DNA of 64,000 nt, from contig JBITNC010000002.1 in NCBI GenBank assembly GCA_050084985.1, forward strand, positions 26,164,001 through 26,228,000, read 5' to 3'. Origin of the DNA: Nageia nagi (lineage: Eukaryota > Pinophyta). The notes beneath the pieces were generated by a model. The model had not been told where the DNA came from. It searched no databases and was given only the letters and a program-made list of their open reading frames with translations. Below are positions 10,955 to 22,636 of the stretch, in pieces. Position numbers and translations under genes: made by a program. Position 1 is the stretch's first letter. Each line of letters opens with the position of its first letter.

Positions 10955-12034
10955 AGGGGTTGAGGTTTTTGAGGAGTAAAATGTCTCAAATTACAAATAG
11001 GCACATAATTTACTTGAAATGACTCTTAGCACACCTAGAGGTGTGACGTCTACCCTTGGAGTGCTCAATTTCTAGTTTTTGCACTTGCAGAATGAGGCTT
11101 CCAACATCATAGGGTGGAAATATGATTTTTATGTGTCCCTTAGACACCTACTTTTACAAAAATAATAAAATATCCCTAATTGCTAGAAAATTACAATGGA
11201 GAGGAGTGTCCCACTTAATTTGGCACATAGAAATGGATCGCCTTAATTTTGGAATATACATTCAATAGTTGGATGGCCCAAGACTCTATAGTTTCCCTCT
11301 CAAACGAGCCTATTTGTTTTTGTTATCTCCATTTGGTTCATCCCTTTACGACCCTTATCTCGAACCTTGATGTATTTTTGAGATGTGACCCTTGTAAAGC
11401 TGCTTCTAAACACTCTTTTGCAAATGTGTTATTGATATTTTCTTGTCCAATGCTCTTTTTTGTCAAGGTTTGTGACAAATTGAAAGGGTTTTTTTTTTGG
11501 GATGAAATGACCCCATTGCGTATCTTTTAGACAAGCTAAGGGGCTTGGAAATTGGTTTTCTTGACTGTTTTTACTGCCCCCTTCTAAAGGTTGGCATTAT
11601 GGTTGGCTTGAAGAAATGTGATCTTCAACATTAACATTTTTCTTTACTCCAATATCGTTTGATTCATACTCTTCATTGCGCTCATTTTGAAGTTTGATAA
11701 AAAAAAAGCTATAAAAATGAGACTTTGCAAGGTAAAGAAACTTTACAACCCAAACCCCTCCGTGTTGGTGATCCTTGAATGAGATTGGGCCTTGCTATTG
11801 CTATTTCCTCTTGAATGGGCATGGTTCAATTCTCTTGCTTGTTGTTTTTGTCTTCTACTTGGTTGTTGTTTTAACCTTTCCTTTGTCATTATGGTTCAAG
11901 CTTTAGGAAGATGTACCCTTGGAAGCCCAAAGAGAATAGACGAAGAAACATTGCAATTATTTTGGGTGTGATTCTCTCCCTATAGTTTACCTTGGAAAGC
12001 TGCTATTTATAGGTGCTTGTAAGAATAGTGTTTG
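10955..12034. other. no recognised feature; weak minus-strand frame
   Basis: The minus strand at about 11250-11540 reads as a mostly open, broken frame that matches no family I know. The rest is intron-like. It could be the upstream half of the hAT-3 remnant, but no motif shows this. Confidence 0.3.
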
Positions 12035-12711
12035 GGACTTTTATTGGACAAACTTCAACGAAAACTAGTTGGTTGGAAAGAGACACTTTTAAGTCAAGCA
12101 GCTAAATTACAGTTACTTAAAAAAGCACTTTCCAATCTCTTCCCATTTACATTCTTTGTGCTTAAAATCACTATAAAAATTGCAAATAAAAAACAAAGTA
12201 TCTGAAAAAGATTCTTATGATGTGGACTAGAAGAGAAAAGTAGAATCCCACTTGTTGCATGGGTGAAAGTTTGTAAACCTAAATCATGTTGAGGCTTGGG
12301 TTTAAGAAGGATAAGAACTTTAAACAAAGTTTTGGTTGGATAGATAAGATGAAGGATTATCAAAAAGGGAGATTCAATGTGGTCTAGAATCTTTAAAGTC
12401 TAAAAGCTTAAATATTTGGGACAACAATGATCCGAAAAGGCTTGTGACTACCCGAAGATCCTTGTAAGGGCTCCTCTTTATGGGATCACATCATAAAAAG
12501 TAGGGTAGTTCTTTGGAAGGGTATTAGGTGGAAAGTTAGAAGGGTACTAAAGTGCATTTTTGGAAAGATGCTTGGATGGATATTATCCTTTGTGTAAAGA
12601 CAACAAACTCTCGACAATTAGAAACGAGTTGGAAATGCAGTATGGGTGTATGGTTCAAGATTTTATTGAAAGAAAGGAATCAAGTGTAGGATGGAAAAAT
12701 TTTAAATGTAG
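12035..12711 (+). pseudogene. LINE ORF2 fragment, post-RT region
   Basis: Broken frames show landmarks of plant L1-type ORF2 between RT and the C-terminus. KLVGWKETLLSQAAKL lies near 12055-12105 (family pattern LxGWKxxLLSxAGR), and ALSNLFPFTFF near 12125-12160. KRFLWCGLEEKSRIPLVAW follows near 12205-12265, then VCKPKS, a stop and GLGL, and KVHFWKDAWMD near 12550-12580. Stops and at least two frameshifts are present. The fragment is cut at 12711 by an LTR element and resumes at 17358. Confidence 0.72.
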
Positions 12712-13408
12712 TGTTGATATTAAAAATTGATTTTACTCAATTAATTTGATATCAGTTATAATAAATAAAAGCTAAATAAATATGCAAACTGGATTATAAT
12801 TGAATTAAATAAGACCTTATGCTTGTATGGTTTTTCCGTAATCAATCTGAATTTAAATTAACTACAAACCTGTTATTTACCTATACGGGATGGATCATAG
12901 CTTAGATATGGACTAATAGGGTCTAGACAACTCACTTTCGAAGTTCACAATGCGTTTATGTACTATGGTGGGCCATTGTATGCCATTTCAACTCAATGCC
13001 TTCAAACTTGCGTTCGTTGTCAAGACTTCCTGCTAAGATCTTAGACCTAAACTACAATATCACGAATAAGGAATGTAGTAATCAATGAGGGTACAAAACT
13101 AGACTTGATAGGTGGTGTCAAGAGACATCGAGCATAAATGCTATTGTAGATGTATCAATACTTTGTCAAGGTCTAAATATGATCAATGTCACATCCTTTC
13201 TCCCTTATATAGATGAAGTTCCATTGTTGAGCTAAGCCTCCTTGCTTAACGTGCCTTGGACCTATTACCACAAAGATAGGAAGGAGTGAAATTGCATTTT
13301 ATTCAACAAATATACCTCAATATAATAATAACATTTAAATTACTTTAATTTCTTAGATACCTAAAACATGATTTTTAATCAAATAAAAATCAAATTTAGT
13401 TGTTAATG
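12712..13408 (-). repeat. LTR of element A, left copy (3' LTR)
   Basis: This starts TGTTGATATTAAAAATTGA and is alignable along its whole length with 16686-17357. The four bases GTAG just before it recur directly after the other LTR at 17359-17362, giving a 4-of-5 target duplication (TGTAG and AGTAG). The minus-strand sequence just outside its inner edge contains AAAGGGAAG, a polypurine tract, so the element reads on the minus strand. Confidence 0.75.
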
Positions 13409-14965
13409 GATGCTTCCCTTTGGATATATTTTTGACACAAAATCAAAAGTATAATCCAAGGAAAACATATAGAATAAACCAAATATTCCCTGAATAACCA
13501 TCATAGCAAATATGTTCCATGTTTTTGCATTACTCTCTTGCCCTCTTTTTGACTTGTTTGCTGTATGCATCATCAATGAATGAAGGGAACCAAGATAAAA
13601 ACCGGAAAAAGACAAAATAAAAGCAACTACAACAAACATAACATCTTAGAGAATAATCTTTGTTAGCTTAATACATCATATTATAGAATCATCATCATAG
13701 AATAGTCAAAGGATAATCAAGTACTTATTGCCCCAAGTACACAAGGGATTATAATAAACAAGAATCATTAAGTACTTATTGTCCCAAGTACGCAAAGGAT
13801 TAGAATAAACAAGAATAATCAGTAATTATCATTGCATCATAACTAAGTAAGAATAACTGAATTATCGAGAAATAATCTTAGACCAACTAGATTCTAAAGG
13901 TAGAGATCAATTAAACATATCTTAACTTACCATTGGCATGGAATAAGCACATAAACTAGAGAATTTCAGGAGAAAACCTTTTCATATGCCGTATGCCAAC
14001 ACACCTCTTTTCATGGAATTTGTCCCTACAATCTCTGACTGAAGACTAAATGAAGCAATTGAAACTAACCTTTGGGCCTCATCCTACTCCGTTAAACTCA
14101 ATGGGCAAGAAAGATACAAAGAATACATCCACCAAATTTCAAGGAGAGTTCCCAAGTTTTTGGGAACTAAAACTGCTCCAGACCACTGAAACACGGGAGA
14201 CTTGAAAATTTGAGCCTACTTAGTAGGCCAATGGTGCGCCACCGTACTATACTCTGAAAACATCAACTATTGATATTTCCTAAAAAACAAACTTACATCT
14301 TCCTGATATCGTACATAATTGAAATCTGACTGAATAATAATCTAGATTGTCCCCAGCTTAATTGAAAACTGACAATGAGAAATGTAGAGACTGATTGATA
14401 GCCTTCATATCTTCAACTCATTACATGAAAGAAAGGAAAATCAATGAAGCATAGAGGACTCTCTTGCCCCCAAGAATTGAAGAAAAGCATTAACATTCTT
14501 GAAAACAAGACAAATAGGCCTATCTTTTTGAAGACATTCTGAATCTTGACTGACCACTGCCATATCTACGTGCTGTCCTTCACTTTGTGGAACAAATTTT
14601 GTTTTCTGTTTTTTCTGAATCTACATTTTCTTTGTTTTTTTTTACCTGTCTCATGCATTTTATTTTCTTAGGCAATTCTTGAACTACTGCGATTGATTCT
14701 ACCTATTCCAATTTTCTTTTCTAATTGCCTTCAATATGCATGACTTCTTGGACTTAATCATGTTCTTCAGAGGTTTCAGTCCGTTGGCATACAGTTTCTT
14801 ATTCCTTTGTGCGTTGGCATATCATATCTTCGGGATATTGCAGACTACCAAGACTTCTAAATGAATCCAATAGATCAAAGATTTCTGACTTGTATGTCAC
14901 CATGCCTGTTTCTATCACTACAATGTGTTCTTCTTCCTTTTGCAAAATTGTCTCTTCTTCCTTCT

Positions 14966-15463
14966 TTATTTCATCATTACTTGAAATTTGTTTATCCTCC
15001 ATATTGTTTTTTTCCATGATTGAAACATTTGAAAACACATCTGATGAAATACTGCTCTCCACTTGCTCTTGAAAGCATCCAAGAAAGCCTTTCTATGCAA
15101 AGGAGACATCTCAATCAATCTATACAATCTTATTTTATTTGAAAGTTGTTCCTTTAATTCTTCATCTGACACTATGTGAGGGCTATCTTGTCTTACAGTA
15201 GCATTATTAATATTGACTTCATATTCTTCTTCACTTTGGTCACTTTGACTATATTGATCCTCCTTAACATATGCAACTTGACCACTATCAATTAGCTTAA
15301 GCAAAATTTTCCTTAATGCAACACATCCACTAGTCCTATGCCCCTTCACTTGATGATAAGTACAATAAACATTTGCATCATACCAACTAGGCTTTGGATC
15401 TTTCTCTCCTAATTCTTCGTGCATGAAATATTCCAAATTAGGAAAAATAATATTTTTCTCCAT
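14966..15463 (-). CDS. gag-like nucleocapsid ORF of element A
   Basis: The reading frame covers 165 codons. Near residues 34-50 it has YCTYHQVKGHRTSGC, a C-x2-H-type knuckle followed by LRKILLKLIDSGQV. This is the pattern seen in plant Ty3/gypsy gag proteins (CxxH, GHxTxxC, LKxxLxxLIxxG). An acidic segment (QSDQSEEEYEV) and a helix-rich tail follow. The product would bind element RNA during particle assembly. The expected upstream capsid part is not recognisable, so this is probably a fragment. The frame is open but short. Confidence 0.55.
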   Translation of the reverse strand: MEKNIIFPNLEYFMHEELGEKDPKPSWYDANVYCTYHQVKGHRTSGCVALRKILLKLIDSGQVAYVKEDQYSQSDQSEEEYEVNINNATVRQDSPHIVSDEELKEQLSNKIRLYRLIEMSPLHRKAFLDAFKSKWRAVFHQMCFQMFQSWKKTIWRINKFQVMMK

Positions 15464-16667
15464 TTATTGCAATTCCTATCACAAATATGCAAAATGAACT
15501 TCAAAATAAATTCCATAAATATGAGATCGAAATGAAGAGCAATTATATTAATCAATGTGATCAAGTACAAATGCTCAAATTGGCGCAAAGGGCTAAACGT
15601 CTTGCTACAAATGCTTAACAACTCCAAGTTGCCAAAAATGGTGACATCACAATGTTATGGCCTCTAATCCTCGGATTTGAGCTGAAATTGAACAGGCAAC
15701 ACTCCCTTAGGCTGTGATGCCTGGAATGAGGAAAGGAATGATGCCTCGGAATACCATCGGATGAGACTAAGGGTTTTCGTTCTTAGCCTATGATCTTGGA
15801 AGGGTTTTCGTCCTCCCAAAACCTTCTCTTGCAAGTTTTCATCCACAAGAGGAATGGAGATGACTCCACGCCAAGTCTCAAAGAGGAGATGAATAATCAA
15901 TAAGCCAAAGATACCCCCCCCAATGGTGCTCCACTCTCTTTTGTAATTGGATGCCCCATTATGGCATCTAGATCTTGCCTATGGATCATGCAAGATAATT
16001 GAGTCTAGAGATTATAATTTTACATCCTTGGGATCATGCCCATTATGCCTAGATATAATGGACTACATCTACTCATCTCAAGAAAAGGGACGCCTCACTA
16101 ATGGAGGAATTACAATGTTTGCAAATTACTAAAATATTATTGAAATACTTCTAAATGCTAAATTACTCCTAAATATTATAAAATGCATTAAATACATTTA
16201 ATTATTCCCCAAGGGGGAACGTCCCACTCTAAGTGTCCCACCATACACATCGCAAGGCTGAAATGAGTGAGCTGTTGAAATTAGGGACATTACATTGCAA
16301 ATGAGGTTGGATCAAACCTTTAGCTAAACAATCTTGATACATATCCTTTAGAGAGATGGAGAGCATTGAATCTTTTGCTTTCTTTGTTTTTTGTGGTGCG
16401 TTGGTGCATTGGCACACTGTGGTTTGGACAAAACTCTCCAGTGTAATATCTCACCAAATTGAACAAAATGGCCTTCAAAATCTACGTTTGTTTGCAATAA
16501 TATTTTTGCACAAAATAAAAATTCCTCAATTATCCATTAATTTCAAAGTAACAAAATTTTCTAATTTTGTAAAGTTAATGCAACCATAAAAACAACAAGA
16601 CCTAGGGTTTCCAATAAAAAACTCGATAGAAAATGCAATGCTCAAGAAATCTAGGGTTTGCAAAAAT

Positions 16668-16682
16668 AAGTTGGGTTCACCA
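16668..16682 (-). other. candidate primer-binding site of element A
   Basis: Three bases inside the right LTR the minus strand reads TGGTGAACCCAACTT. It begins with the TGG expected to pair with a tRNA CCA end. I cannot name the tRNA. Confidence 0.45.
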
Positions 16683-16685
16683 ATT

Positions 16686-17357
16686 TGTTGATACTAAATA
16701 TTGATTTTACTCAATTAATTTACTATCAACAATAATAAGTAAAATGCTAAATAAATATGCAAATTCGATGATAATGGAATTAAACAAGACCTTATGCTTC
16801 TATGCTTTATCTCTAATCAAATCTAAATTCAAATGAACTACAAACTTCTTGTTTACCTATATCAGATGGATCGTAGCTCAAATCTAGATTCAATAGGGTC
16901 TAGAGGACTCAATCCCAAAGTTCAAACTTTTGTACCTAACAAGTGCAATGCATCGTCGTACATTGTTCCAACGTCAATGCCTTCCTAAAAAATTGTCATA
17001 CCTAAACTACAATATCACGAATAAGGGATGTAGTAATCAATGAGGGCACAAATCAAGACTTGATAGGTGGTATCAAGAGACACTCAACATAGAATGCTAC
17101 TATACATCTATCAATGCTCTACCAAGGTCCAAATATGATCAATTTCACATCTTTCCTCTTTTATATAGATGAAGTTCCACCATTGGCTAAGCCTTCTTGT
17201 TTAGCTCACCTTGGACCTGTCACTACAAAGATAGAAAAGAGTGGAATTGCACTTTATTCCACAAATATACCTCAAATATAACAGATAAACATTTAAATTA
17301 CTTAGATACTTAAAATCTGATTTTTAATTAAATAAAAATGAAATTTAGGTGTTGACA
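16686..17357 (-). repeat. LTR of element A, right copy (5' LTR)
   Basis: This starts TGTTGATACTAAATATTG and ends GGTGTTGACA. It matches the left copy throughout with scattered differences and several small indels, so the insertion is old. Confidence 0.75.
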
Positions 17358-18496
17358 AGTAGCAACCCCCAAAAGGAGGAAACTTTTAGGTTGCTTAATC
17401 TCAAACTAAAATCTTATTTCTTGAACCACTCTTTGGAGGAAAACTCGCTTGTGTGGGGATCTAATGTAGATGGGTATTTTACAGTTAAATCAATTTATCT
17501 TACTCTTATGCTTGAACCAAAAGGGAACATTTCCTTGGAGTAAGAAAGCTACCCTTAATATTGCTATTTTCCTTTGGCTGGTTTCTTAGCTTAAAATTCA
17601 GATTGTGGACAATGTGAAGTAAAAAGGTTTTCATCTAATGAGGAATTGTGTTATGTGTAAATCAATGTGTTCTGTGTAAATCTAATGAGGAATTGTGAAT
17701 CATCTCTTTTTAGAATGCAAATACTCTGTATAATTTTTCACTAATATCATTCATAAAATTGGAATTTATTGGGTCCTTCTAAATAATATGTTGGATGGGC
17801 TGCAACAGTGGGAAATACCTTTTAGAAGCAGAAGACTAAATGCAGTATGAGACATTATTCCATTTCATTATGGTTGGAAATAAAGACGAGGATTTTTAAA
17901 GAGTAAAAAAGATGTATTCTCAAAAATACTTAAACTATTTAAGGAGCGATTTTGGATAATAAATACAACATCAAATTGAAGAATAAGACAGAAAATAACG
18001 AGGGAGCTTCTTTTTCTGCTAGATGGACACTTAAAACCAATTTAGGCAAGTTTTTCTTCTAAGAATTCAATAAGGAATAATGTCAAGTAGCAACTTCTGA
18101 AAACAGATTGGTTAAACTAAACTTTAATGGGGGCCTCTAAAGGAAATTCTGGAAAAGGCTGGAGGTGGACGGTTATTAGAAATAATTTGGGTGTTATGGT
18201 TGGTGTTTTTACAGACTTTTTTGGGAGATGACCCGTCATTTGGCTGAAGGAAGAACTGTTTATGTTGGTGTTAGATTTACAATGGATATCAGGGTAAATA
18301 AATTGTTTGTGGATGGAGACTCTCCAAATATAATTAATTGCCTAAAAGGCAATTTTAAATTGTGTTAGGAGATGACTATCATACTTCAAGACACTCTACA
18401 GATGCTAGAATGCTATGAAGAATATGAAGTCAGCCATTTTCTTAGAGAAGGAAACAATGTTGCAGATTGGTCAGCAAACTGGGGCACTCTTAGAAA
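17358..18496 (+). pseudogene. LINE ORF2 C-terminus: zinc-binding and RNase H
   Basis: This continues the LINE from 12711. SLVWGSNVDGYFTVKSIY (about 17448-17505) is the segment before the zf-RVT domain of plant LINEs, and a broken cysteine region follows to about 17720. From about 18120 an RNase H-like domain is visible across frames: LNFNGG near 18122, VDGDSPNIINCLKGNF at about 18310-18355, and VSHFLREGNNVADWSANWG near 18430-18485. RNase H appended to ORF2 is known in some plant LINE lineages. There are many stops. It is cut at 18496 by copia-1. Confidence 0.72.
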
Positions 18497-18968
18497 TGAG
18501 AGAATTAGCACTACTCTAATCCTCAAGGTCCAAGACTAGGAAGCTCAATCACACAACATTCACACAAGATAACACAAGTGTAATGTGGTTCCTCCCTCCT
18601 TGGGAGTACATCCACAACTAGTATCTCAATTCTCAAGTATGCCCCTCTTACAACTATTCTCTTCCTCTCTCCTACACAAACTAGTAGAGTAATCTTACTC
18701 CAAAACTTAGATATGTTACAAGAGGAGAGACCCTCTATTTATAGCTTGAGAGCACCTCCCTAACCTCCCTTTAACCCAAGGGTAAGGTTAGGGTTACAAT
18801 AAATGTGTGACCTAACTTTAACCTACCAACTAACCTCATGGTTAGGTCAAAGTCCACACATAATAAAGAATTCAATTAATCCCTTAAGGTATCTACATAT
18901 CCTTTAAGTGATTAATTGAACTTACAAGGAGTTTAGATATTCACAATATTTCATTACAAATTCTAACA
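18497..18968 (-). repeat. copia-1 left LTR (3' LTR)
   Basis: This is 472 bp, from TGAGAGAATTAG to AAATTCTAACA. The right LTR has the same length with about eight substitutions by eye (roughly 1.7 percent). The adjacent minus-strand purine tract AAGGGGGAG abuts its inner edge. The target duplication AGAAA is at 18492-18496 and 27724-27728. Confidence 0.9.
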
Positions 18969-18978
18969 CTCCCCCTTA
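18969..18978 (-). other. polypurine tract of copia-1
   Basis: The minus strand reads TAAGGGGGAG immediately before TGTTAG of the 3' LTR. This is the standard place for plus-strand priming in reverse transcription. Confidence 0.8.
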
Positions 18979-19447
18979 ATGCAATATTGGGATAGAGCGT
19001 AGAAGAAAGAAGAGAGAGAGTTCTCCTCCATAGAGATACAAGTGGAGATGAGAACATTTACATATTTGAGAATCTTTTTGAGAACTAGTATGAGACTCAC
19101 TACATTACCATTTGACAAAATGGTTTACAATACAATCATTAACCACAACTGGTTTCACTGTACATAGTAGTCGATCAACTTTAAGCTGACATGTGAGTCT
19201 CCATGAGCTTGCTTTCACAAGGTGAGTAACCTGCATTTCTGAAGAAGATCCTGCATGCTACAAGCAACTCATGAACAAAATCAGTTAGATGCATCATATA
19301 TTCAAATAAGAGAATCAAATAATGCCATCTTATAAATAACTGATTAATGGTGCACTATAAGTCATCACAGAGATGCCAAGCCATCACTCATAGTCACTTG
19401 TTGTATATAGACATGTGTTGATTATTAATAGAGCATAAAAATTGTAC

Positions 19448-19807
19448 GAGTTTCTCACGTAGAGCAAACTCACCACGGAGGTATAGAATGTACAACAAGT
19501 TCGTCACGCAGAGCGAACTTACCACGGAGGTATATTAATTATATGGTCAAAAATTATACAACGAGTTTCTCACGCAGAGCAAACTCACCACGGAGGTATA
19601 AAATGTACAACAAGTTTGTCACGCAGAGCAAACTTGCCACGGAGGTGTAAAATGTACAAGAAGTTTGTCACGCAGAGCAAACTTACCACGGAGGTATAAA
19701 TATGTACAACAAGTTTGTCACACAGAGCAAACTTACCACGGAGGTATAAAATAATCAACACTCTATAACAACAATTGTACAACAAGTTTGTCACGCAGAG
19801 CAAACTT
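19448..19807 (-). repeat. tandem array of seven hairpin units
   Basis: Seven 24-base inverted repeats start at 19448, 19497, 19563, 19612, 19661, 19711 and 19784, mostly 49-50 bases apart. Each is followed by CCACGGAGGT. Arms vary in pairs. GAGTTT pairs with AAACTC (units 1, 3). AAGTTCG pairs with CGAACTT (unit 2). AAGTTTG pairs with CAAACTT (units 4-7). The central part is TC-ACGCA-GA with small changes. The array lies between the RNase H stop and the 3' LTR, in what would be the transcript's 3' untranslated tail. Matched changes suggest the fold is kept. Confidence 0.85.
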
Positions 19808-19877
19808 ACCACGGAGGTCTAGAATGTACAATAAAAAAAGGCCTCTTAGAGGTGAAGTTGTCATTACTAACAAAAGT

Positions 19878-20493
19878 TCAAACTTCACTCCCCCTTGAGG
19901 GCAACTTCACCAACTCGAGAGAATCCCTAAGCTTGCTGAACTGAGCTTCAGGAAGGGGCTTGGTGAATAAATCAGCGGAGTTTTCAGTAGATGGACAATA
20001 CTCCAAGTGTATGATGTCATCTAGAACCTTCTCCCTGATAAAATGGGCTTGGATTTCCACATGTTTGGTTCTCTGATGGAACACAGGATTCTTAGCCAAA
20101 GAGATAGCCGATTGATTGTCTGAAGAAATAAGAGATGGGCCATTTTGTTTATACCCAATTTCGTTCAGAAGATGCCTCAGCCAAATAGCTTCTTGGGCGG
20201 CAACAGACATGGCTCGATATTCAGCTTCGGTGGTAGAAAGTCACAGTAGGTTGCTTCTTGGAAGCCCAAGAGATAGCACCTGAACCAATGCTGAACACAT
20301 ATGCAGAGGTTGATTTTCTGTCATCTTTATCTCCCCCATAATCAGAATCTGAGAATCCTGAAAGAACAATCGAGGGCACTTTGGAATACTTAAGAGCAAG
20401 ATCCTTTGTCCTTGCCACATACCTCAAGATTTGCTTAACAGCATTGAGGTGTTCAACATATGGTTTTTGCATGAATCGTGCCATCAGATTCAC
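19878..20493 (-). pseudogene. copia-1 RNase H
   Basis: This is the C-terminal domain of the pol polyprotein, which degrades RNA in the RNA-DNA hybrid. The upstream frame (20493-20221) has the linker KQILRYVARTKDLAL, then GFSDSDYGGDKDDRKSTSAYVF, with the first catalytic aspartate in DSDYGGD. A frameshift falls near 20210-20221, where the AEY segment is expected. The second frame (20210-19878) has EAIWLRHLLNEIGY, DNQSAISLAKNPVFHQRTKHVEI and the usual tail VEIQAHFIREKV, ending ADLFTKPLP and a short extension. All landmarks are present apart from the break. Confidence 0.9.
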
Positions 20494-21329
20494 TGCAAAG
20501 GCAATATCAGGTCCAAAGATAGATATAGAAGACTACCAATCAATTGCCTATAAGCTGTAGCATCAGCCAACTGAGAATCTGAGCTCAGTGATACAACGAT
20601 TCCAGGAGAAATAGGTATTGCAACATATCTACACTCCTCCATTCCAAACTTTTGCAAGATGTCTGATATATACTTAGATTGACTAAGATAAGTACAATCT
20701 TTGTGTTGGTATACTTGCATTCCAAGATAGTAATGCAATAGACCTAGATCAGTCATTTCAAATGTTGCCTTCAGTTTGGATATGCACTCTTGGATGATTT
20801 CAATATTGTTGCCTGTTATGAGAAGATCATCCACATAAAGGAGAATTAAGACCACGTCTTTTCCTTGATTGAGTACATAGAGATCTGAGTCAGAGAAGCA
20901 CTTGAAAAAACCAATATTTGCAAAGAAACCTGAAATTTTCTTGTACCATGCTCTAAGTGCTTGTTTAAGTCCATACAAAGACTTCTTTAGCTTGCACACA
21001 AGAGACTCTTTTCCTTCTAGAATAAATCCTTCTGGTTGATTCATGTAGATTTCTACATCCAAGTCACCATTGAGAAATGCACTCTTGACATCAAGTTGAA
21101 AAACTTTCCAACCTTGAGTTGCAGAAAGAGCAAGGATTATCCTAACAGTAGGCATCTTGGCCACAGGAGCAAAGGTTTCCTCATAATCAATACCATATTT
21201 CTGAGCGAATCCTTTGGCCACTAACTTTGCTTTGTATTTTTCAACTTCTCCATCAGAATTGTACTTGACCTTGTATATCCATTTATTTCCAATCACATTT
21301 TTCTCATTGGATAAGGAACCAAATCCCAA
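20490..21329 (-). pseudogene. copia-1 reverse transcriptase
   Basis: The frame covers 279 codons. It has the copia RT block order: KWIYKVKYNSDGEVEKYKAK, AKGFAQKYGIDYEETFAPV, QLDVKSAFLNGDL, SLYGLKQA and the catalytic LLYVDDLLITG. These are followed by MTDLGLLHYYLGMQV and YRQLIGSLLYL. The YVDD box is intact. The frame is broken at both ends: it overlaps the integrase frame at 21293-21329 and is shifted into RNase H near 20490. The domain itself looks nearly undamaged, in line with the low LTR divergence. Confidence 0.92.
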
Positions 21330-22541
21330 GTTTCATTTTTCATGAGTGCCTCATACTCAACTTTCATAGCTTCCATCCAACACTCTTGCTTGGAAGCTTC
21401 TTTCAATGTTGATGGCTCATTCATATTATCAATTTTGGCAAATAAGGATTTATTTAAGGTCATACTTCTTGTAATTCTTTGAGCTGGAGAATTTTGCTCT
21501 TGTGGTGACTTTCCTACATTATCATCCAACCAGTTAGGTGCAGGCGAAGAATCATCTGAATCAGACACTTCAGCATGAGAAGTCGTATCCTCAGGAAGTT
21601 CATTGAACTTGACATCCCTAGAAACAAAGACTGTTTTATGGGATGAGGAGTAGAGCCTGTAACCTCTATGCTGATTATCATACCCCACAAAGATGCATTT
21701 TTCTGATCTTTTATCTAGCTTCTTCCTTTTCTCTGAGGTAATAAAGGCAAATGCATCACAACCAAAGACCCTGAAGTGTGATATGTTAGGTTTCTTTCCT
21801 GTCCATGCTTCATATGGAGTTTTACCTTCAACTGCTTTAGTAGGACACCTATTTAGGGTGTGAATAGCAGTGTGAACAGCTTCTCCCCATAAGAAACTAG
21901 GAAGGTTACCCAACATGCATCTTGCCATTTCCATAATGGTGCGATTCTTCCTTTCAGCAACTCCATTTTGCTGAGGGGTGTATGGGATTGTGAATTGCCG
22001 CTTGATCCCATGTTTAACACTAGTCGTTAAACTCATTGCTATTATACTCACCCCCATTATTATATCTCAGCATCTTGATCTTAAAACCAGTTTGATTTTC
22101 AACAAGAGCCTTGAAGTCTTTAAACCTGTCAAAAGTTTGATCCTTGTGCTCAAGTAGATAACCAAATGTCATCCTATTGAAGTCATCAATGAAGGTCAGA
22201 ATATAAGAAGCTCCCCCTAGAGACTTAGTCTGAAATGGACCCATCAAATCTGAATGCACAAGCTGAAGAGGACGAGTAGCTCGAGTTGCCTTATCTTTTT
22301 CAAACTTTTGCCTATTCATCTTTCCTAGAATGCACCTTTTACAAAGACCAATTGTGGGTGAAATATTAGGTAAACCTTCTACAAGTTCTTGATTTTTCAT
22401 ATCTTGAATACTCTTGTGGTTAAGGTGCCCTAATCGTTGATGCCAAAGATTACCTTTTGAACACACATTTGCAGCAAGACAAATCTTTGAAGGAACTTGA
22501 TCCACAATATAAAGGTCGTTTTTTACTGATCCTTTCATCAA
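21293..22541 (-). pseudogene. copia-1 GAG-pre-integrase and integrase
   Basis: Two overlapping frames (22541-22020 and 22057-21293) make up integrase. LWHQRLGHLNHKS and CKRCILGK give the HHCC zinc-binding region. HSDLMGP carries the first DDE aspartate. In LRYNNGGEYNS the usual second aspartate is asparagine, so the catalytic triad is broken. The frameshift near 22040 separates this from TPQQNGVAERKNRTIMEMAR, which carries the catalytic glutamate. HFRVFGCDAFA, GYRLY and the acidic C-terminal linker with ITRSM follow. Confidence 0.9.
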
Positions 22542-22636
22542 AGTGGCAAGTCCTTTCTTAACACATCAGGAGTGTGAGGTAAACTCAAATGAGCATCCTT
22601 TCCTTGTAATCTGAATTACGGAGATAAGATTCATCC

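Larger units (their letters stand above)
12712..17357 (-). mobile_element. LTR element A: short, gag-only, non-autonomous
   Basis: This 4.6-kb element with LTRs of about 0.7 kb is inserted in the LINE. Only one coding block is recognisable, a gag nucleocapsid-like stretch at 14966-15463. No protease, RT or integrase motif is seen in either strand of the 3.3-kb interior. Just inside the right LTR the minus strand reads TGGTGAACCCAACTT, a candidate primer-binding site that is not the usual tRNA-iMet type. It looks like a parasite of a gypsy-type helper. Confidence 0.7.

Noticed and set aside
14809-15072. + strand ORF of 87 codons
   Set aside because: Antisense shadow of the gag-like frame on the minus strand.
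19448-19830. CRISPR-like regular repeats
   Set aside because: Spacers are near-identical rather than unique, spacing varies, and the array is inside a plant copia element.
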